A stretch of DNA of 64,000 nucleotides from NCBI RefSeq assembly GCF_030733745.1, contig NZ_JASHIK010000013.1:62001-126000 (forward strand), in the 5' to 3' direction. Positions 8,651 through 17,359 of the stretch are shown in pieces. The notes under the pieces were generated by a model. The model did no database searches. It saw only the letters and a program-made list of their open reading frames with translations, and was not told the DNA's origin. The DNA is from Stappia sp. MMSF_3263 (GTDB lineage Bacteria; Pseudomonadota; Alphaproteobacteria; Rhizobiales; Stappiaceae). Positions within the stretch are counted from its first letter, which is position 1. Each line of letters opens with the position of its first letter. The position numbers were made by a program, and so were the translations under genes.

Positions 8651-9496
8651 CTAGCGCCCCTCGCGCCGGTTGAGAAAGGCGAGGCGCTCGAACAGGTGGA
8701 CGTCCTGCTCGTTCTTCAAAAGCGCGCCGTGCAATGGCGGGATGAGCTTGCGGGCGTCGCGTTCGCGCAGGTCGGCGGGGTCGATGTCCTCGTTGAGGAG
8801 CAGCTTGATCCAGTCGAGGAGTTCCGAGGTGGAGGGCTTCTTCTTAAGTCCGGGCGTATCGCGCACATCGTAGAAGATCTTGAGCGCCTCGCGCAGCAGT
8901 TCCGCCTTCAGGCCGGGGAAGTGAACCTCGACAATGTCGGTCATCGTGTCGGCATCGGGAAAGGTGATGTAGTGGAAGAAGCAGCGGCGCAGGAAGGCGT
9001 CGGGCAGCTCCTTCTCGTTGTTGGAAGTGATGATCACCACCGGGCGCTGTCGCGCGCTCACCATCTCGCCCGTCTCGTAGACATGGAACTCCATGCGGTC
9101 GAGTTCCTGCAGGAGATCGTTGGGAAACTCGATATCCGCCTTGTCGATCTCGTCGATGAGAAGGACGGGGCGACGGTCGGCCGAGAAGGCCTCCCAGAGC
9201 TTGCCCTTGCGGATGTAGTTGGAGATGTCGTGCACCCGGTCGTCGCCGAGCTGGCTGTCGCGCAGGCGCGAGACCGCGTCGTATTCATAGAGCCCCTGCT
9301 GGGCCTTGGTCGTCGACTTGATGTGCCATTCGATCAGCTCGGCATCGAGAGCGCCGGCGATTTCCTGGGCAAGAACCGTCTTGCCCGTACCCGGTTCGCC
9401 CTTGACGAGGAGCGGGCGCTGCAAGGCGACAGCCGCGTTGACCGCGATCCGCAAATCCTCTGTGGCGACATATCCGGACGTACCCTCAAAACGCAT
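8651..9496 (-). CDS. MoxR family AAA+ ATPase
   Basis: A 281-residue ATPase. Walker A is GEPGTGKT at about residues 37-44, Walker B is VLLIDEIDKAD, sensor 1 is IITSNNEKELP, and the family arginine FLRRCFFHY follows. MoxR proteins work as chaperone-like remodellers with VWA partners, classically in maturation of metalloenzymes or complexes. The start at 9496 (MRFEGTSGYVATED) fits the family; the upstream in-frame codons are not conserved in character. Its likely CoxE-type partner is at 1-879, separated by nine genes. Confidence 0.92.
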   Translation of the reverse strand: MRFEGTSGYVATEDLRIAVNAAVALQRPLLVKGEPGTGKTVLAQEIAGALDAELIEWHIKSTTKAQQGLYEYDAVSRLRDSQLGDDRVHDISNYIRKGKLWEAFSADRRPVLLIDEIDKADIEFPNDLLQELDRMEFHVYETGEMVSARQRPVVIITSNNEKELPDAFLRRCFFHYITFPDADTMTDIVEVHFPGLKAELLREALKIFYDVRDTPGLKKKPSTSELLDWIKLLLNEDIDPADLRERDARKLIPPLHGALLKNEQDVHLFERLAFLNRREGR

Positions 9497-9581
9497 TGAA
9501 ATCCCCGCATCAAGACTTTCTTGCGCTGCACAGTATGAGGCAGGCAAGGCATGCGCAAGACCTGCCCGGCGCGGGCTCCGG

Positions 9582-9600
9582 CCCGGCATTTGTTGCCGGG
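9582..9600. promoter_or_regulatory. FlbD enhancer-like palindrome (ftr-like) for flgE
   Basis: Perfect palindrome CCCGGCA-TTTGT-TGCCGGG, about 100 bp upstream of the sigma-54 promoter of flgE. The same element with 5-base spacing recurs before flgI and, in weaker form, before flgF and flgB. Position and symmetry fit a binding site for the sigma-54 activator FlbD, as known in Caulobacter; the assignment is inference. Confidence 0.7.
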
Positions 9601-9695
9601 ACAAGGGGGACAAAGCTGCCGCCACGTCGCCGGTTGCCGGCGCGCCATCCTTTTTGGATCAAGCGATTTCAAAGACTTGGGGCGTTTCGTGAAAC

Positions 9696-9711
9696 TGGCA
9701 CGTTGCTTGCC
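9696..9711 (+). promoter_or_regulatory. Sigma-54 promoter of flgE
   Basis: TGGCACG-N4-TTGCC, a full match to the -24/-12 consensus with the invariant GG and GC correctly spaced. It lies 68 bases upstream of the flgE start codon. Together with the palindrome at 9582 it marks flgE as a late flagellar gene under RpoN control. Confidence 0.88.
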
Positions 9712-9778
9712 AACAACAACCGCGAGACCGGTGTCCGCTATGGCGCCGTCATGCCATCCGATCCGTCTGGAGGTTCAC

Positions 9779-11182
9779 ATGGGTGTTTTTGGTGCATTGA
9801 ACGCGGCCGTGTCCGGCCTTTCCGCGCAGGCCTATGCGCTGGAGAACATCTCAGGCAACATCGCCAACTCGGCGACCGTTGGCTACAAGCGGCTCGACAC
9901 GTCCTTCTCGGATCTCGTCGGTGGCGGCCGCGGTTCGCAGCCGAGCCAGCTTGCCGGCACCGTGTCGGCCAGTTCGCGGGCGACGAACGGCATCCAGGGC
10001 GACCTGCAGCAAAGCCAGGTCGATACCTACATGGCCATCAACGGCAGCGGCTACTTCGTCGTGCAGGGCCGCGCCGGCGAGGTTGACGGCCGTTCGATCT
10101 TCACCGGCAACGACCTTTACACCCGACGCGGCGATTTCGAGGTCGACAAGGAAGGTCGCCTGGTCAATGGCGCCGGCTACTACCTGATGGGCCAGCCGAT
10201 CGATCCGGTCACCAAGAACGTCGCCGGTTCGGTGCCCTCGATCATGACGATCGACAGCTCCGTCATTCCCGCCGTCGTGACCGACCGCATCCAGTATGAA
10301 GGCAACCTGCCGACGACGCCGCAGACCAGCGCCAAGCTGGCCGGTGGCACGGACCTGCTCGACGCGGCGCTGACCAAGGCTTCGACCGGTGCGGCGCCGG
10401 ACGCTGCAGCCGTCGGCCAGACCGTCGGCGCCGATGTGATCTCCTCGGATGACGAGGTGACTTTCCTCAACAGCTCGATCGCCGGCGAGGCGATCACGGT
10501 CTACAACTCGAGCGGCACGCCGGTGAACGTGCAGATGCGCTGGGCCAAGACCTTCGAGGATGACGGCTCCCAGCCCGACACGTGGTCGCTCTACTATCTC
10601 TCCGACTCCACGGCGACCGGTGCAGGCGCGAAATGGAGCAAGGTGTCCGACGCCCAGTTCGGCACCGATGGCCGCATGACGCTGCCGGCGACCGACTCCA
10701 TGGCGCTCACCGCCCTCACCGTCGACGGGCAGACGGTCGGCGACGTGACGCTCGACTTCGGCACCGACGCGCTGACCCAGTTCGCCGATGCCAACGGCAG
10801 CGCCAAGATCTCCAAGCTGACCCAGAACGGCTACCCGGCGGGCGATCTCGCCGGCATTTCGGTCTCCGAGGCCGGTCGTCTCGTTGCCTCCTACTCGAAC
10901 GGCCGTACCCGCGAGCTTTACGAGATCTCGCTGGTCTCCTTCTCGGGCGAGGCGTGGCTGGAACGTGTCAACGGCGGTGCCTTCGAGGTGACGCCTGAAT
11001 CCGGCGAGCCGATCTCCGGCGCGCAGGGCAACATCGTCGGCAAGCGGCTCGAGGCATCGAATACGGATATCGCCGACGAGTTCTCCAAGCTGATCGTGAC
11101 CCAGCAGGCCTACTCGGCCAACACGAGGATCGTCAGCTCGAGCGATGAAATGCTTCAGGAAGCGATCAACATGATCCGCTGA
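9779..11182 (+). CDS. flgE: Flagellar hook protein FlgE
   Basis: A 467-residue hook subunit, exported by the flagellar type III system to form the universal joint between rod and filament. The N-terminus (MGVFGALNAAVSGLSAQ, then ENISGNIANSATVGYKR) and the C-terminus (LIVTQQAYSANTRIVSS) are the paired D0 helices of the rod/hook family. The start at 9779 has GGAGG five bases upstream. Transcription is predicted from the sigma-54 promoter at 9696; flgK follows 77 bases downstream. Confidence 0.95.
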   Translation: MGVFGALNAAVSGLSAQAYALENISGNIANSATVGYKRLDTSFSDLVGGGRGSQPSQLAGTVSASSRATNGIQGDLQQSQVDTYMAINGSGYFVVQGRAGEVDGRSIFTGNDLYTRRGDFEVDKEGRLVNGAGYYLMGQPIDPVTKNVAGSVPSIMTIDSSVIPAVVTDRIQYEGNLPTTPQTSAKLAGGTDLLDAALTKASTGAAPDAAAVGQTVGADVISSDDEVTFLNSSIAGEAITVYNSSGTPVNVQMRWAKTFEDDGSQPDTWSLYYLSDSTATGAGAKWSKVSDAQFGTDGRMTLPATDSMALTALTVDGQTVGDVTLDFGTDALTQFADANGSAKISKLTQNGYPAGDLAGISVSEAGRLVASYSNGRTRELYEISLVSFSGEAWLERVNGGAFEVTPESGEPISGAQGNIVGKRLEASNTDIADEFSKLIVTQQAYSANTRIVSSSDEMLQEAINMIR

Positions 11183-11259
11183 TGCGGGTCGCGAACTGAC
11201 CGGCCGGCGTTTCGCCGGCCGGTCGTCCTTTCACGTCGACGCGGAAGCCGGGTAAGTCC

Positions 11260-13143
11260 ATGGGACTGGGAAGCGTTCTCAACACCGCACTGATCGGGCT
11301 CGGTTACAACCAGCGTCAGCTGGACGTGACCGCGGGCAATATCGCCAATGCGGACACCGTCGGCTACACGCGAAAATCCCTGACCGCGTCGGTCAGCTAC
11401 GACGGCAACGGCCGGGTTACCGGCCTCGATGCCGACAGCATGCGCCGCTATCTCGACCTTGCCGTGCAGACGCAGTACCGCACGTCTCTGGCGCAGAACA
11501 ATTTCGCCTCCGTCTCCCAGCAATACACAGCCCGGCTCGACACGCTGTTCGGAACGATCCAGGATTCGGGCTCGCTGCCCAACCAGGTCAATTCCTTCAT
11601 CTCGTCCATGTCGAACCTGGTGTCCGGGCCGGAGGACTACTCCAACCGGCTCGAGGCCTTGCGGACTGCCGAGGCGATGGTCGGCAAGATCAACGCCATG
11701 TCCCAGGAAATCCAGGACATGCGGCAGGAGGTCGAGTACCAGATTTCCGATCAGGTCAACCGGGTCAACGAACTTCTGACGGACCTGCAGGCGCTCGACC
11801 GCGAGGTGGTCGCCAATTCGCAGGACGGCGACATGCCTGTCGGACTGATGGATCAGCGCGACATGATCCTGGAGGAGCTGTCGGGCTATATCGACATCAC
11901 GGTGAAGCCGACGGAACAGGGTGGGGTGCGCGTCCACATGGGCGGCGGCACGCTGCTCTATGATGTCGACGTGATGAAGCTGAAGTTCGATGTGCGCGGC
12001 AACATCAACGCCAACTCTCTCTATTCGATCAATCCTGCCGACCGGGATGTCGGCACGCTCGTGCTCGAGAACTCGGAAGGCAGCCAGATCGACCTGCTGG
12101 CGACGCGCACGCTGCGCACGGGATCGCTCGCCGGCCTCGTCACCATGCGCGACCAGACGCTGACGGATGCGCAGACGCAGCTCGACGAGCTTGCCGCGTC
12201 TGTCGCGCGCGCGTTTTCCACGCATGTTCAGGACGGCACGCCTTATCCGGCCGCCGGCACCCAGACGGGCTACGAGCTCGATCTGGCGAACATGCAGCCC
12301 GGCGACAGCCTGACCTTCGACGTGAAGGACATGGCGACCGGCCGCACCAAGTCGGTCACCATCTATCGCAGCGACGGTCCCGAGCCACCGGCGCTCACGG
12401 CGACGAATGATTCCAACGACATCTTCCTTGCCGTCGATTTCTCCAGCGGCAATTACGGGACGATCGCGGCGAACATCCAGACCGCGCTCGACGGGGATCC
12501 GCGCATCGGTGCGGGCGTCTTCACGGCTGCCAATCCGGGCGGCTCGACCCTGAGGCTGGAAAGCACGGCGCCCGCCGCCACGCGTATCGAGAGCATGTCG
12601 GCGAACGAGACGATCACCGATCCGTCCACCCATGGCGATGCCTTCGCGCTGTTCGTCGATGACGATGGCAGCCCGTTCACGGGCATGGCCGACGGCCGGC
12701 CGAACACCACGGGCTTCGCTTCGCGGATACGGGTCTCCGAGGCGCTGCTCAACGATCCCTCGCTGCTGGTGGAATATGCACCGGGCATCGCCAATGGCGA
12801 TCCGACGCGGCCGCAGGCTGCCCTCGACAAGCTGACCAACACCAAGGTCGCCTTTTCTCCGGGCACCAGGATCGGCGGCCCGAACGCGGTCTACAAGGGC
12901 TCGATCAACGACTTCGTGACGGCTTCGGTCTCGCACCAGAGCGGCCGTGCCGCCCAGGCGAAAGCGACGCTGGCCGGCCAGGAGGTGGTGACGTCCAACC
13001 TGAAGACGCGTCTCGACAACGCCTCGAAGGTCGACGTGGACCAGGAGCTGGCGCAGCTCGTCACGTTGCAGAACGCCTATGCGGCCAACGCCCGGGTCAT
13101 GCAGGTGGTGCGCGAATTGTACGATATCCTGATGCGGAGCTAG
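11260..13143 (+). CDS. flgK: Hook-filament junction protein FlgK (HAP1)
   Basis: A 627-residue hook-associated protein. The N-terminal heptad region (MGLGSVLNTALIGLGYNQ, TAGNIANADTVGYTRK) and the C-terminal helix (LVTLQNAYAANARVMQVV) form the conserved D0/D1 core. The middle, about residues 330-520, is the variable surface domain. FlgK caps the hook and joins it to FlgL and the filament. The gene is followed after nine bases by flgL and probably shares the flgE transcript. Confidence 0.95.
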   Translation: MGLGSVLNTALIGLGYNQRQLDVTAGNIANADTVGYTRKSLTASVSYDGNGRVTGLDADSMRRYLDLAVQTQYRTSLAQNNFASVSQQYTARLDTLFGTIQDSGSLPNQVNSFISSMSNLVSGPEDYSNRLEALRTAEAMVGKINAMSQEIQDMRQEVEYQISDQVNRVNELLTDLQALDREVVANSQDGDMPVGLMDQRDMILEELSGYIDITVKPTEQGGVRVHMGGGTLLYDVDVMKLKFDVRGNINANSLYSINPADRDVGTLVLENSEGSQIDLLATRTLRTGSLAGLVTMRDQTLTDAQTQLDELAASVARAFSTHVQDGTPYPAAGTQTGYELDLANMQPGDSLTFDVKDMATGRTKSVTIYRSDGPEPPALTATNDSNDIFLAVDFSSGNYGTIAANIQTALDGDPRIGAGVFTAANPGGSTLRLESTAPAATRIESMSANETITDPSTHGDAFALFVDDDGSPFTGMADGRPNTTGFASRIRVSEALLNDPSLLVEYAPGIANGDPTRPQAALDKLTNTKVAFSPGTRIGGPNAVYKGSINDFVTASVSHQSGRAAQAKATLAGQEVVTSNLKTRLDNASKVDVDQELAQLVTLQNAYAANARVMQVVRELYDILMRS

Positions 13144-13152
13144 TGAGACGCG

Positions 13153-14679
13153 ATGTCCATCAATCCCTATGGCAGCCTCAACTCGCCGCGCCTGGTCAAC
13201 TACCTGACCAGCATGCGCTCGCAGATGGACGATCTTCAGCGGCAGCTGGGCACCGGCCTCAAGTCGGAGACCTATGGCGGCCTCGGCTCGTCGCGCGTCC
13301 TCGACCTGCAGCTCAAGCAGCAGCTCTCCGAGGTCGGCGTCTACAAGCAGACGATCCAGATCGCCGGCCTGCGGCTCGACACGATCGACAAGACCAGCGA
13401 GCGGCTCGAGGAAATCCGCATCGAGGCGAAGGCCACCACCGACCAGAACAATTTCGAACTGTTCAGCAATGGCCGCACCTCGTCCCAGACCGCGGCGGAG
13501 ATTTCGCTTCGCGAGTTCATGTCGCATCTCAACACGGATGTCGGCGGGCGCTATCTGTTCTCGGGAAAGACCGCCGACACGCTGCCGGTTCAAAGCCTTG
13601 ATTACATTCTCGCCGGGGACGGCAACTATGCGGGCCTGAAAACCGTCATCGGAGAATATAATCAGGCGGATCTCGGCGCGCTGGGGAACGGCCGCATGAC
13701 GACCGCTCAGGTCGGTACCCAGGTGACGCTTGCCGAGGACGGTACCCATCCGTTCGGTTTTAAGATCGACAATGCGTCGTCGGGCCTAAGCAACGTGAAC
13801 GTCACGCAGAATGCGGGGCCGCCGCCGTCGATGGATGTCGACTTCACCGGACAGCCGCAGCCTGGTGAGGCGATCCGCGTCTTCCTGACACTGCCGGACG
13901 GGTCCCAGAGCGAGATAACGCTGGGCGTCGATGGTGGGCAGGACGATCCGGAGTTCACCTTCTCGCGCGGTGCGACGCCGGCCGACACGGCCGCCTATTT
14001 CAAGACCGCTCTCGACAGCGCCCTGCAGAAGGCAGCGAACACGGAGTTGAAGGCGGCCTCGACGACGCGCGCCTCGGAAGCCTTCTTCGACACCGCGCCG
14101 AAGTCGCCGGTGCCGCCGGGCTATCTGCCGCAAGCGCGGGTGGTGCCGAATGCCGGCGACTTCACCACCGCGACCACCCTGCGCGACGGAACGCCGGACA
14201 CGGTCGCCTGGTACACCGGCGACAACTCGCCGGGCAATCCGCGCCAGGACACCAGTGCCGCGATCGACGAGAACCTGAAGATCAACTACGGCGCACGCGC
14301 GAACGAGGACGGCTACCGCCTTGTCGTCCAGTCGCTTGCCGCCTTCGCCGCCTCGGACTTCTCCAGCAACAGTCCGGACAACCAGGCATTCTATGAGCAG
14401 ATGGCGCAGCGTTCCTATGGAGGACTGACGCCGGCCGGCGCGGAAGCATCCGGCATTCGCCAGAACCACATGGAGTTCGCCGCGGCGCAGCGCACGCTCA
14501 AGGACGCGGAAACCCGGCACAGGGTGGAGGAGGGGTCGCTGAAGGCCTTTGTCGACGAGATCGAGGGCATCGACAAGGAAGAGGTCGCCGTCCGGCTTCT
14601 GACGCTGCGGACCAACCTGGAAGTGAGCTACCAGGCCACCAGCATGACGCTGCAACTGTCCCTGTCGAACTATCTGTAG
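13153..14679 (+). CDS. flgL: Hook-filament junction protein FlgL (HAP3)
   Basis: A 508-residue flagellin-like junction protein. Residues 1-150 (LVNYLTSMRSQMDDLQRQLGTG, SSRVLDL) and about 430-508 (AAAQRTLKDAETRH to TLQLSLSNYL) form the conserved helical core. The large central insertion, about residues 185-370, makes it clearly longer than the roughly 300-350 residues of many FlgL proteins and probably forms an extra surface domain. Last gene of the flgE-flgK-flgL run; a rho-independent terminator follows at 14745. Confidence 0.92.
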   Translation: MSINPYGSLNSPRLVNYLTSMRSQMDDLQRQLGTGLKSETYGGLGSSRVLDLQLKQQLSEVGVYKQTIQIAGLRLDTIDKTSERLEEIRIEAKATTDQNNFELFSNGRTSSQTAAEISLREFMSHLNTDVGGRYLFSGKTADTLPVQSLDYILAGDGNYAGLKTVIGEYNQADLGALGNGRMTTAQVGTQVTLAEDGTHPFGFKIDNASSGLSNVNVTQNAGPPPSMDVDFTGQPQPGEAIRVFLTLPDGSQSEITLGVDGGQDDPEFTFSRGATPADTAAYFKTALDSALQKAANTELKAASTTRASEAFFDTAPKSPVPPGYLPQARVVPNAGDFTTATTLRDGTPDTVAWYTGDNSPGNPRQDTSAAIDENLKINYGARANEDGYRLVVQSLAAFAASDFSSNSPDNQAFYEQMAQRSYGGLTPAGAEASGIRQNHMEFAAAQRTLKDAETRHRVEEGSLKAFVDEIEGIDKEEVAVRLLTLRTNLEVSYQATSMTLQLSLSNYL

Positions 14680-14744
14680 CCCCGACAAGCGACACCGGCG
14701 CGTGAGCGTCTTGCCCGTTTGCTCTCTCCCGCTGTCTGACAAGA

Positions 14745-14774
14745 CCCGGCCGGATCCGCTCCCGCCGGGTTTTT
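14745..14774 (+). terminator. Terminator after flgL
   Basis: Stem CCCGGC / GCCGGG with a 13-base loop followed by TTTTT, 66 bases after the flgL stop. It ends the flgE-flgK-flgL transcript. Confidence 0.75.
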
Positions 14775-14821
14775 CGTGCCTGCCTGTCAGCCGCCGCCAT
14801 TGTTTCGTGTGTCCGAAACGC

Positions 14822-14849
14822 GAAACGCCGGCGCGAGGGCCGGCGTTTC
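14822..14849 (-). terminator. Hairpin after flaF (possible terminator)
   Basis: Perfect 11-bp inverted repeat GAAACGCCGGC / GCCGGCGTTTC with a 6-base loop, lying between the converging flgL and flaF genes. The stem is strong but no long T-run follows on either strand, so termination is plausible, not certain. Confidence 0.55.
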
Positions 14850-14895
14850 AAGCGCTGTTGCGATGGGGGACAGGGCCCCGGCCCGCCTTTCGCCT

Positions 14896-15264
14896 TCAGG
14901 TGCCGCGCAGGCCCTGGGCGATGTTGCGGTTGATCTGGATCAGCGTCGTCAGACGGTCCGGGCTCGGGTTGGTCATCACATCAAGCGTGTGCTTGAGGAT
15001 GAAGGCCCCCAGCGAACCGAGGTTCTGCTTGATCTCGAGCGGAAGCGGATTGTCGTTGCTTGTCACTGACGTGGCCAGGATCGTCCACAGTCGGCGATTG
15101 TAGGACAACGCCTCGTCCAGTGTCACCGGGCTGTCTCCGCCCCAGTCATCCTTGACCGCCTGAAGCCGCGCCGCCGCCTTGAGCAGCAAGGTCGCCTCCA
15201 GCTCCCTCGGGTTCACGGTCGATTGCGTCGTCTGCTGATATGCTGCGTTGGCCAGATTGTGCAT
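14896..15264 (-). CDS. flaF: Flagellin synthesis regulator FlaF
   Basis: A 122-residue cytosolic helical protein with the FlaF pattern: an N-terminal YQQTTQSTVNPRELEA segment, NRRLWTILATSV in the middle and LIQINRNIAQGL near the end. In alphaproteobacteria FlaF promotes flagellin synthesis or export while FlbT restrains it post-transcriptionally. The start at 15264 has GGGAA upstream. Its first 119 bases lie inside the end of flbT, an unusually long overlap. Confidence 0.9.
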   Translation of the reverse strand: MHNLANAAYQQTTQSTVNPRELEATLLLKAAARLQAVKDDWGGDSPVTLDEALSYNRRLWTILATSVTSNDNPLPLEIKQNLGSLGAFILKHTLDVMTNPSPDRLTTLIQINRNIAQGLRGT

Positions 15265-15640
15265 GTTCGATCAGTTCCCGTTCATACTCGACCAGTTCCC
15301 TCGCCCGTCTCAAGGCAGCGTAGAGAGAACCGGTTAAGATCTCATTGTTGACGGCGTCCACACGGCCGATGGTGCTGGGCGCAGCCTGAATGAAGTCATT
15401 GACAAGCTCGAAGTAGATCTTCCGGTGACGCTCTATGTCCTGATTGAGGTACATGAGCTGGACTGCCAGATAAATCCGCTTCGCGGGTGTGTTTGCCGTT
15501 TCCGCTGTGTAGATGTCTTTTTCGCGAAGGATCGGTTCACTGCCCTCAATGAAGATATGCGTGCGGTGGTCACCGTTTGTTATTACGGTGGATCCGACGA
15601 TAAATCGTTCCTTCGGGCGCAGTTCGATCTTCAGTGCCAT
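15146..15640 (-). CDS. flbT: Flagellin synthesis repressor FlbT
   Basis: A 164-residue protein whose first about 125 residues match FlbT (MALKIELRPKERFIVGSTVI, ILREKDI, KRIYLAVQLMYL). FlbT acts on flagellin mRNA leaders in Caulobacter and Brucella. The C-terminal 40 residues are low-complexity (Gly/Ala/Gln-rich) and are read from DNA that also encodes the start of FlaF in another frame, so this tail is probably unstructured. It precedes flaF and follows the flagellin genes, whose leaders carry candidate target hairpins. Confidence 0.9.
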   Translation of the reverse strand: MALKIELRPKERFIVGSTVITNGDHRTHIFIEGSEPILREKDIYTAETANTPAKRIYLAVQLMYLNQDIERHRKIYFELVNDFIQAAPSTIGRVDAVNNEILTGSLYAALRRARELVEYERELIEHAQSGQRSISADDAIDREPEGAGGDLAAQGGGAASGGQG

Positions 15641-15697
15641 GGTTGAATACTCTCATAGGCTTATGATTCAAGCAACAAGTAAGTGCTCTCGAAATAG

Positions 15698-15724
15698 AAA
15701 GGGCGACGAGTTTTCTCGTCGCCC
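15698..15724 (-). terminator. Terminator of first flagellin gene
   Basis: Stem GGGCGACGAG / CTCGTCGCCC with a 4-base loop, followed on the minus strand by TTTCTATTT. It lies 25 bases past the stop codon at 15749. Confidence 0.85.
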
Positions 15725-15748
15725 GGAAATATTTGCCTAGTATTTCCA

Positions 15749-17137
15749 CTAGAACAGACGCAGCACCGCCTGGTCGGCCTGCGAGGACAGCGACAGGGCC
15801 GTCGTCGACAGCTGCTGGCGGGTCTGCAGGGCGAGAAGGTTGGCGCCTTCCTCGTTGGTGTCGGCGAGCACCAGGTTGTCGGCGCCCGTCTGCAGGGTGT
15901 TGATCGCCGCCTTGGTGTAGTCCTTGCGGATCTGCACGGTCGAGAGGCTCGAACCGAACTTGGAGCCGGCCTCGCGCAGGGTGATCAGCGCCTCGGAGAG
16001 CTCATCGAGCGAGGTGTTGGCCTCGGTGTCGCTGAGGCTCGAGACCTGGCTGATGTTGAGGCCCGAGGAGGTCAGGTCCTCGCCACCGATCTTCAGCTCC
16101 GACTTCGTTGCCGCATCGCGCTTCTCGTTGAAGGCGACGGTGAGCTTGGAGGAGGAGGAGTTGATCAGGTTGATGCCGTTGAACGAGGCATCGGCGGCGA
16201 GCTTGTCGATCTGGCCCAGGATGTCGTTGAACTGCGACACCAGCTTCTGGCGGGTGGAGGAGTTCGCTGCCGGATTGGCCTGTGCGGCGATGACCAGCGA
16301 GTCCATGTCGCCGGCGGTGGCGCCGTCGGTGAAGGAGACCGACGTCTCGCCGGCGTCGACATAGTCGCCGTCGGCCGGATCGGACAGGTCAACGTTGGAG
16401 TTGGTGCCGAAGCCGAGCGAAGCGGCCAGCGAAGTCGCCTGGGTCGTCGCGGTGGAGGCGTCGCCGCCCGTGTCGAAGATGTTCAGGTAGATGCTTTCGG
16501 AATCCGAAGCGGTGATCTTCAGCTTGCCGGCATCGGTGACCTCGGCGGTGGCAACGCCCGAGGCGTTGATCACGTCGAGGACGTCCTGGACGGTCGCGAC
16601 CGGGCCGGTGCCGTCGGTCTTCTGCGTCGTGCCGATGGTGATCCCAATGCCGGAGAGCGCGCCGGTTGCGGTGTCGTGCGCTGACAGTTCGATCAGATCA
16701 CCGTTCTGGAAGCCGAGGTTGGCGAGGGTCTGGCGCTTGGCCTGGTCCTGGATGGATTCGCCCGAGATCGGGGTCAGGCCGTTGGTGGAGATCGACGAGG
16801 AGCTCTCGACGATGGTGCCGGAGCCGGCCGAGCCGTCCTGCAGCGCCTGACGGGCGGTCGACTGGGCACTTTCCACCAGCTTGGTGATGGCGGTGATGCC
16901 GTTGTCGGCGGCCTCGATCGTCTTGATCGCGTTGCCGATGCCGTCGAGCAGGTTGTTCAGGTCGTTGGCGCGGGCGCCGAGCGACTGCGAGGTGAAGAAG
17001 TTGGTCGGGTTGTCGAGGGCCGAGTTGACCTTCTTGCCGGTGGCAAGACGGTTCTGGGTGGTGGCCATCATGTCTGCGGTGCCCTGCAGGGTCAGGAGGT
17101 TCTGACGCACACCGGCGGAGAGAGTGATATCGGACAT
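15749..17137 (-). CDS. fliC: Flagellin (paralogue 1 of 4)
   Basis: A 462-residue filament subunit. The N-terminal D0/D1 helices (MSDITLSAGVRQNLLTLQ, NRLATGKKVNSALDNP) and C-terminal helices (RQQLSTTALSLSSQADQAVLRLF) are flagellin hallmarks. Residues about 150-290 form the variable exposed domain. The protein is nearly identical to paralogue 3 outside that domain, including the NISQVSSLSDTEANTSLDE stretch. Its own hairpin leader and terminator indicate a monocistronic transcript. The RBS is AAAGGA. It is a likely acceptor for the sugar made by the neighbouring neu-like locus (inference). Confidence 0.95.
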   Translation of the reverse strand: MSDITLSAGVRQNLLTLQGTADMMATTQNRLATGKKVNSALDNPTNFFTSQSLGARANDLNNLLDGIGNAIKTIEAADNGITAITKLVESAQSTARQALQDGSAGSGTIVESSSSISTNGLTPISGESIQDQAKRQTLANLGFQNGDLIELSAHDTATGALSGIGITIGTTQKTDGTGPVATVQDVLDVINASGVATAEVTDAGKLKITASDSESIYLNIFDTGGDASTATTQATSLAASLGFGTNSNVDLSDPADGDYVDAGETSVSFTDGATAGDMDSLVIAAQANPAANSSTRQKLVSQFNDILGQIDKLAADASFNGINLINSSSSKLTVAFNEKRDAATKSELKIGGEDLTSSGLNISQVSSLSDTEANTSLDELSEALITLREAGSKFGSSLSTVQIRKDYTKAAINTLQTGADNLVLADTNEEGANLLALQTRQQLSTTALSLSSQADQAVLRLF

Positions 17138-17173
17138 TGCAAAATCCTTTTGCCTGATCCCGCCGGGCGGGTC

Positions 17174-17190
17174 AGCCTCATCCTGAGGCT
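17174..17190 (-). promoter_or_regulatory. Flagellin 1 leader hairpin
   Basis: Perfect 7-bp inverted repeat AGCCTCA-TCC-TGAGGCT, 37 bases upstream of the start codon. In the mRNA the stem presents GGA in the loop (context CAGGAUG). The same sequence recurs at almost the same distance before paralogue 3. Candidate binding site for FlbT or a CsrA-like protein. Confidence 0.6.
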
Positions 17191-17215
17191 TCTCGGCAAT
17201 GTGCCTTATTTATCC

Positions 17216-17230
17216 CTGATGAATGGTTAA
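17216..17230. promoter_or_regulatory. Weak CtrA-like box, flagellin 1
   Basis: CTGA-N7-TTAA, 79 bases upstream of the start codon, at the same place as the better CTAA-N7-TTAA boxes of paralogues 2 and 3. One mismatch makes it weak on its own; the conserved position is the main support. Confidence 0.4.
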
Positions 17231-17296
17231 AGCGCAGGCTTGCGACTTCGAAATGGTGTGTCTTTTCAGAGAGAAAGCCTCTCACCCGGCTTGAGT

Positions 17297-17326
17297 GAAA
17301 AAGGGCGGCGAGTGTTCTCGCCGCCC
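17297..17326 (-). terminator. Terminator of second flagellin gene
   Basis: Stem GGGCGGCGAG / CTCGCCGCCC with a 4-base loop, followed on the minus strand by TTTTT. It starts 34 bases past the stop codon at 17360. Confidence 0.88.
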
Positions 17327-17359
17327 TCATATGAACGTGAAAGGCGTTTGCGTGTGTCC

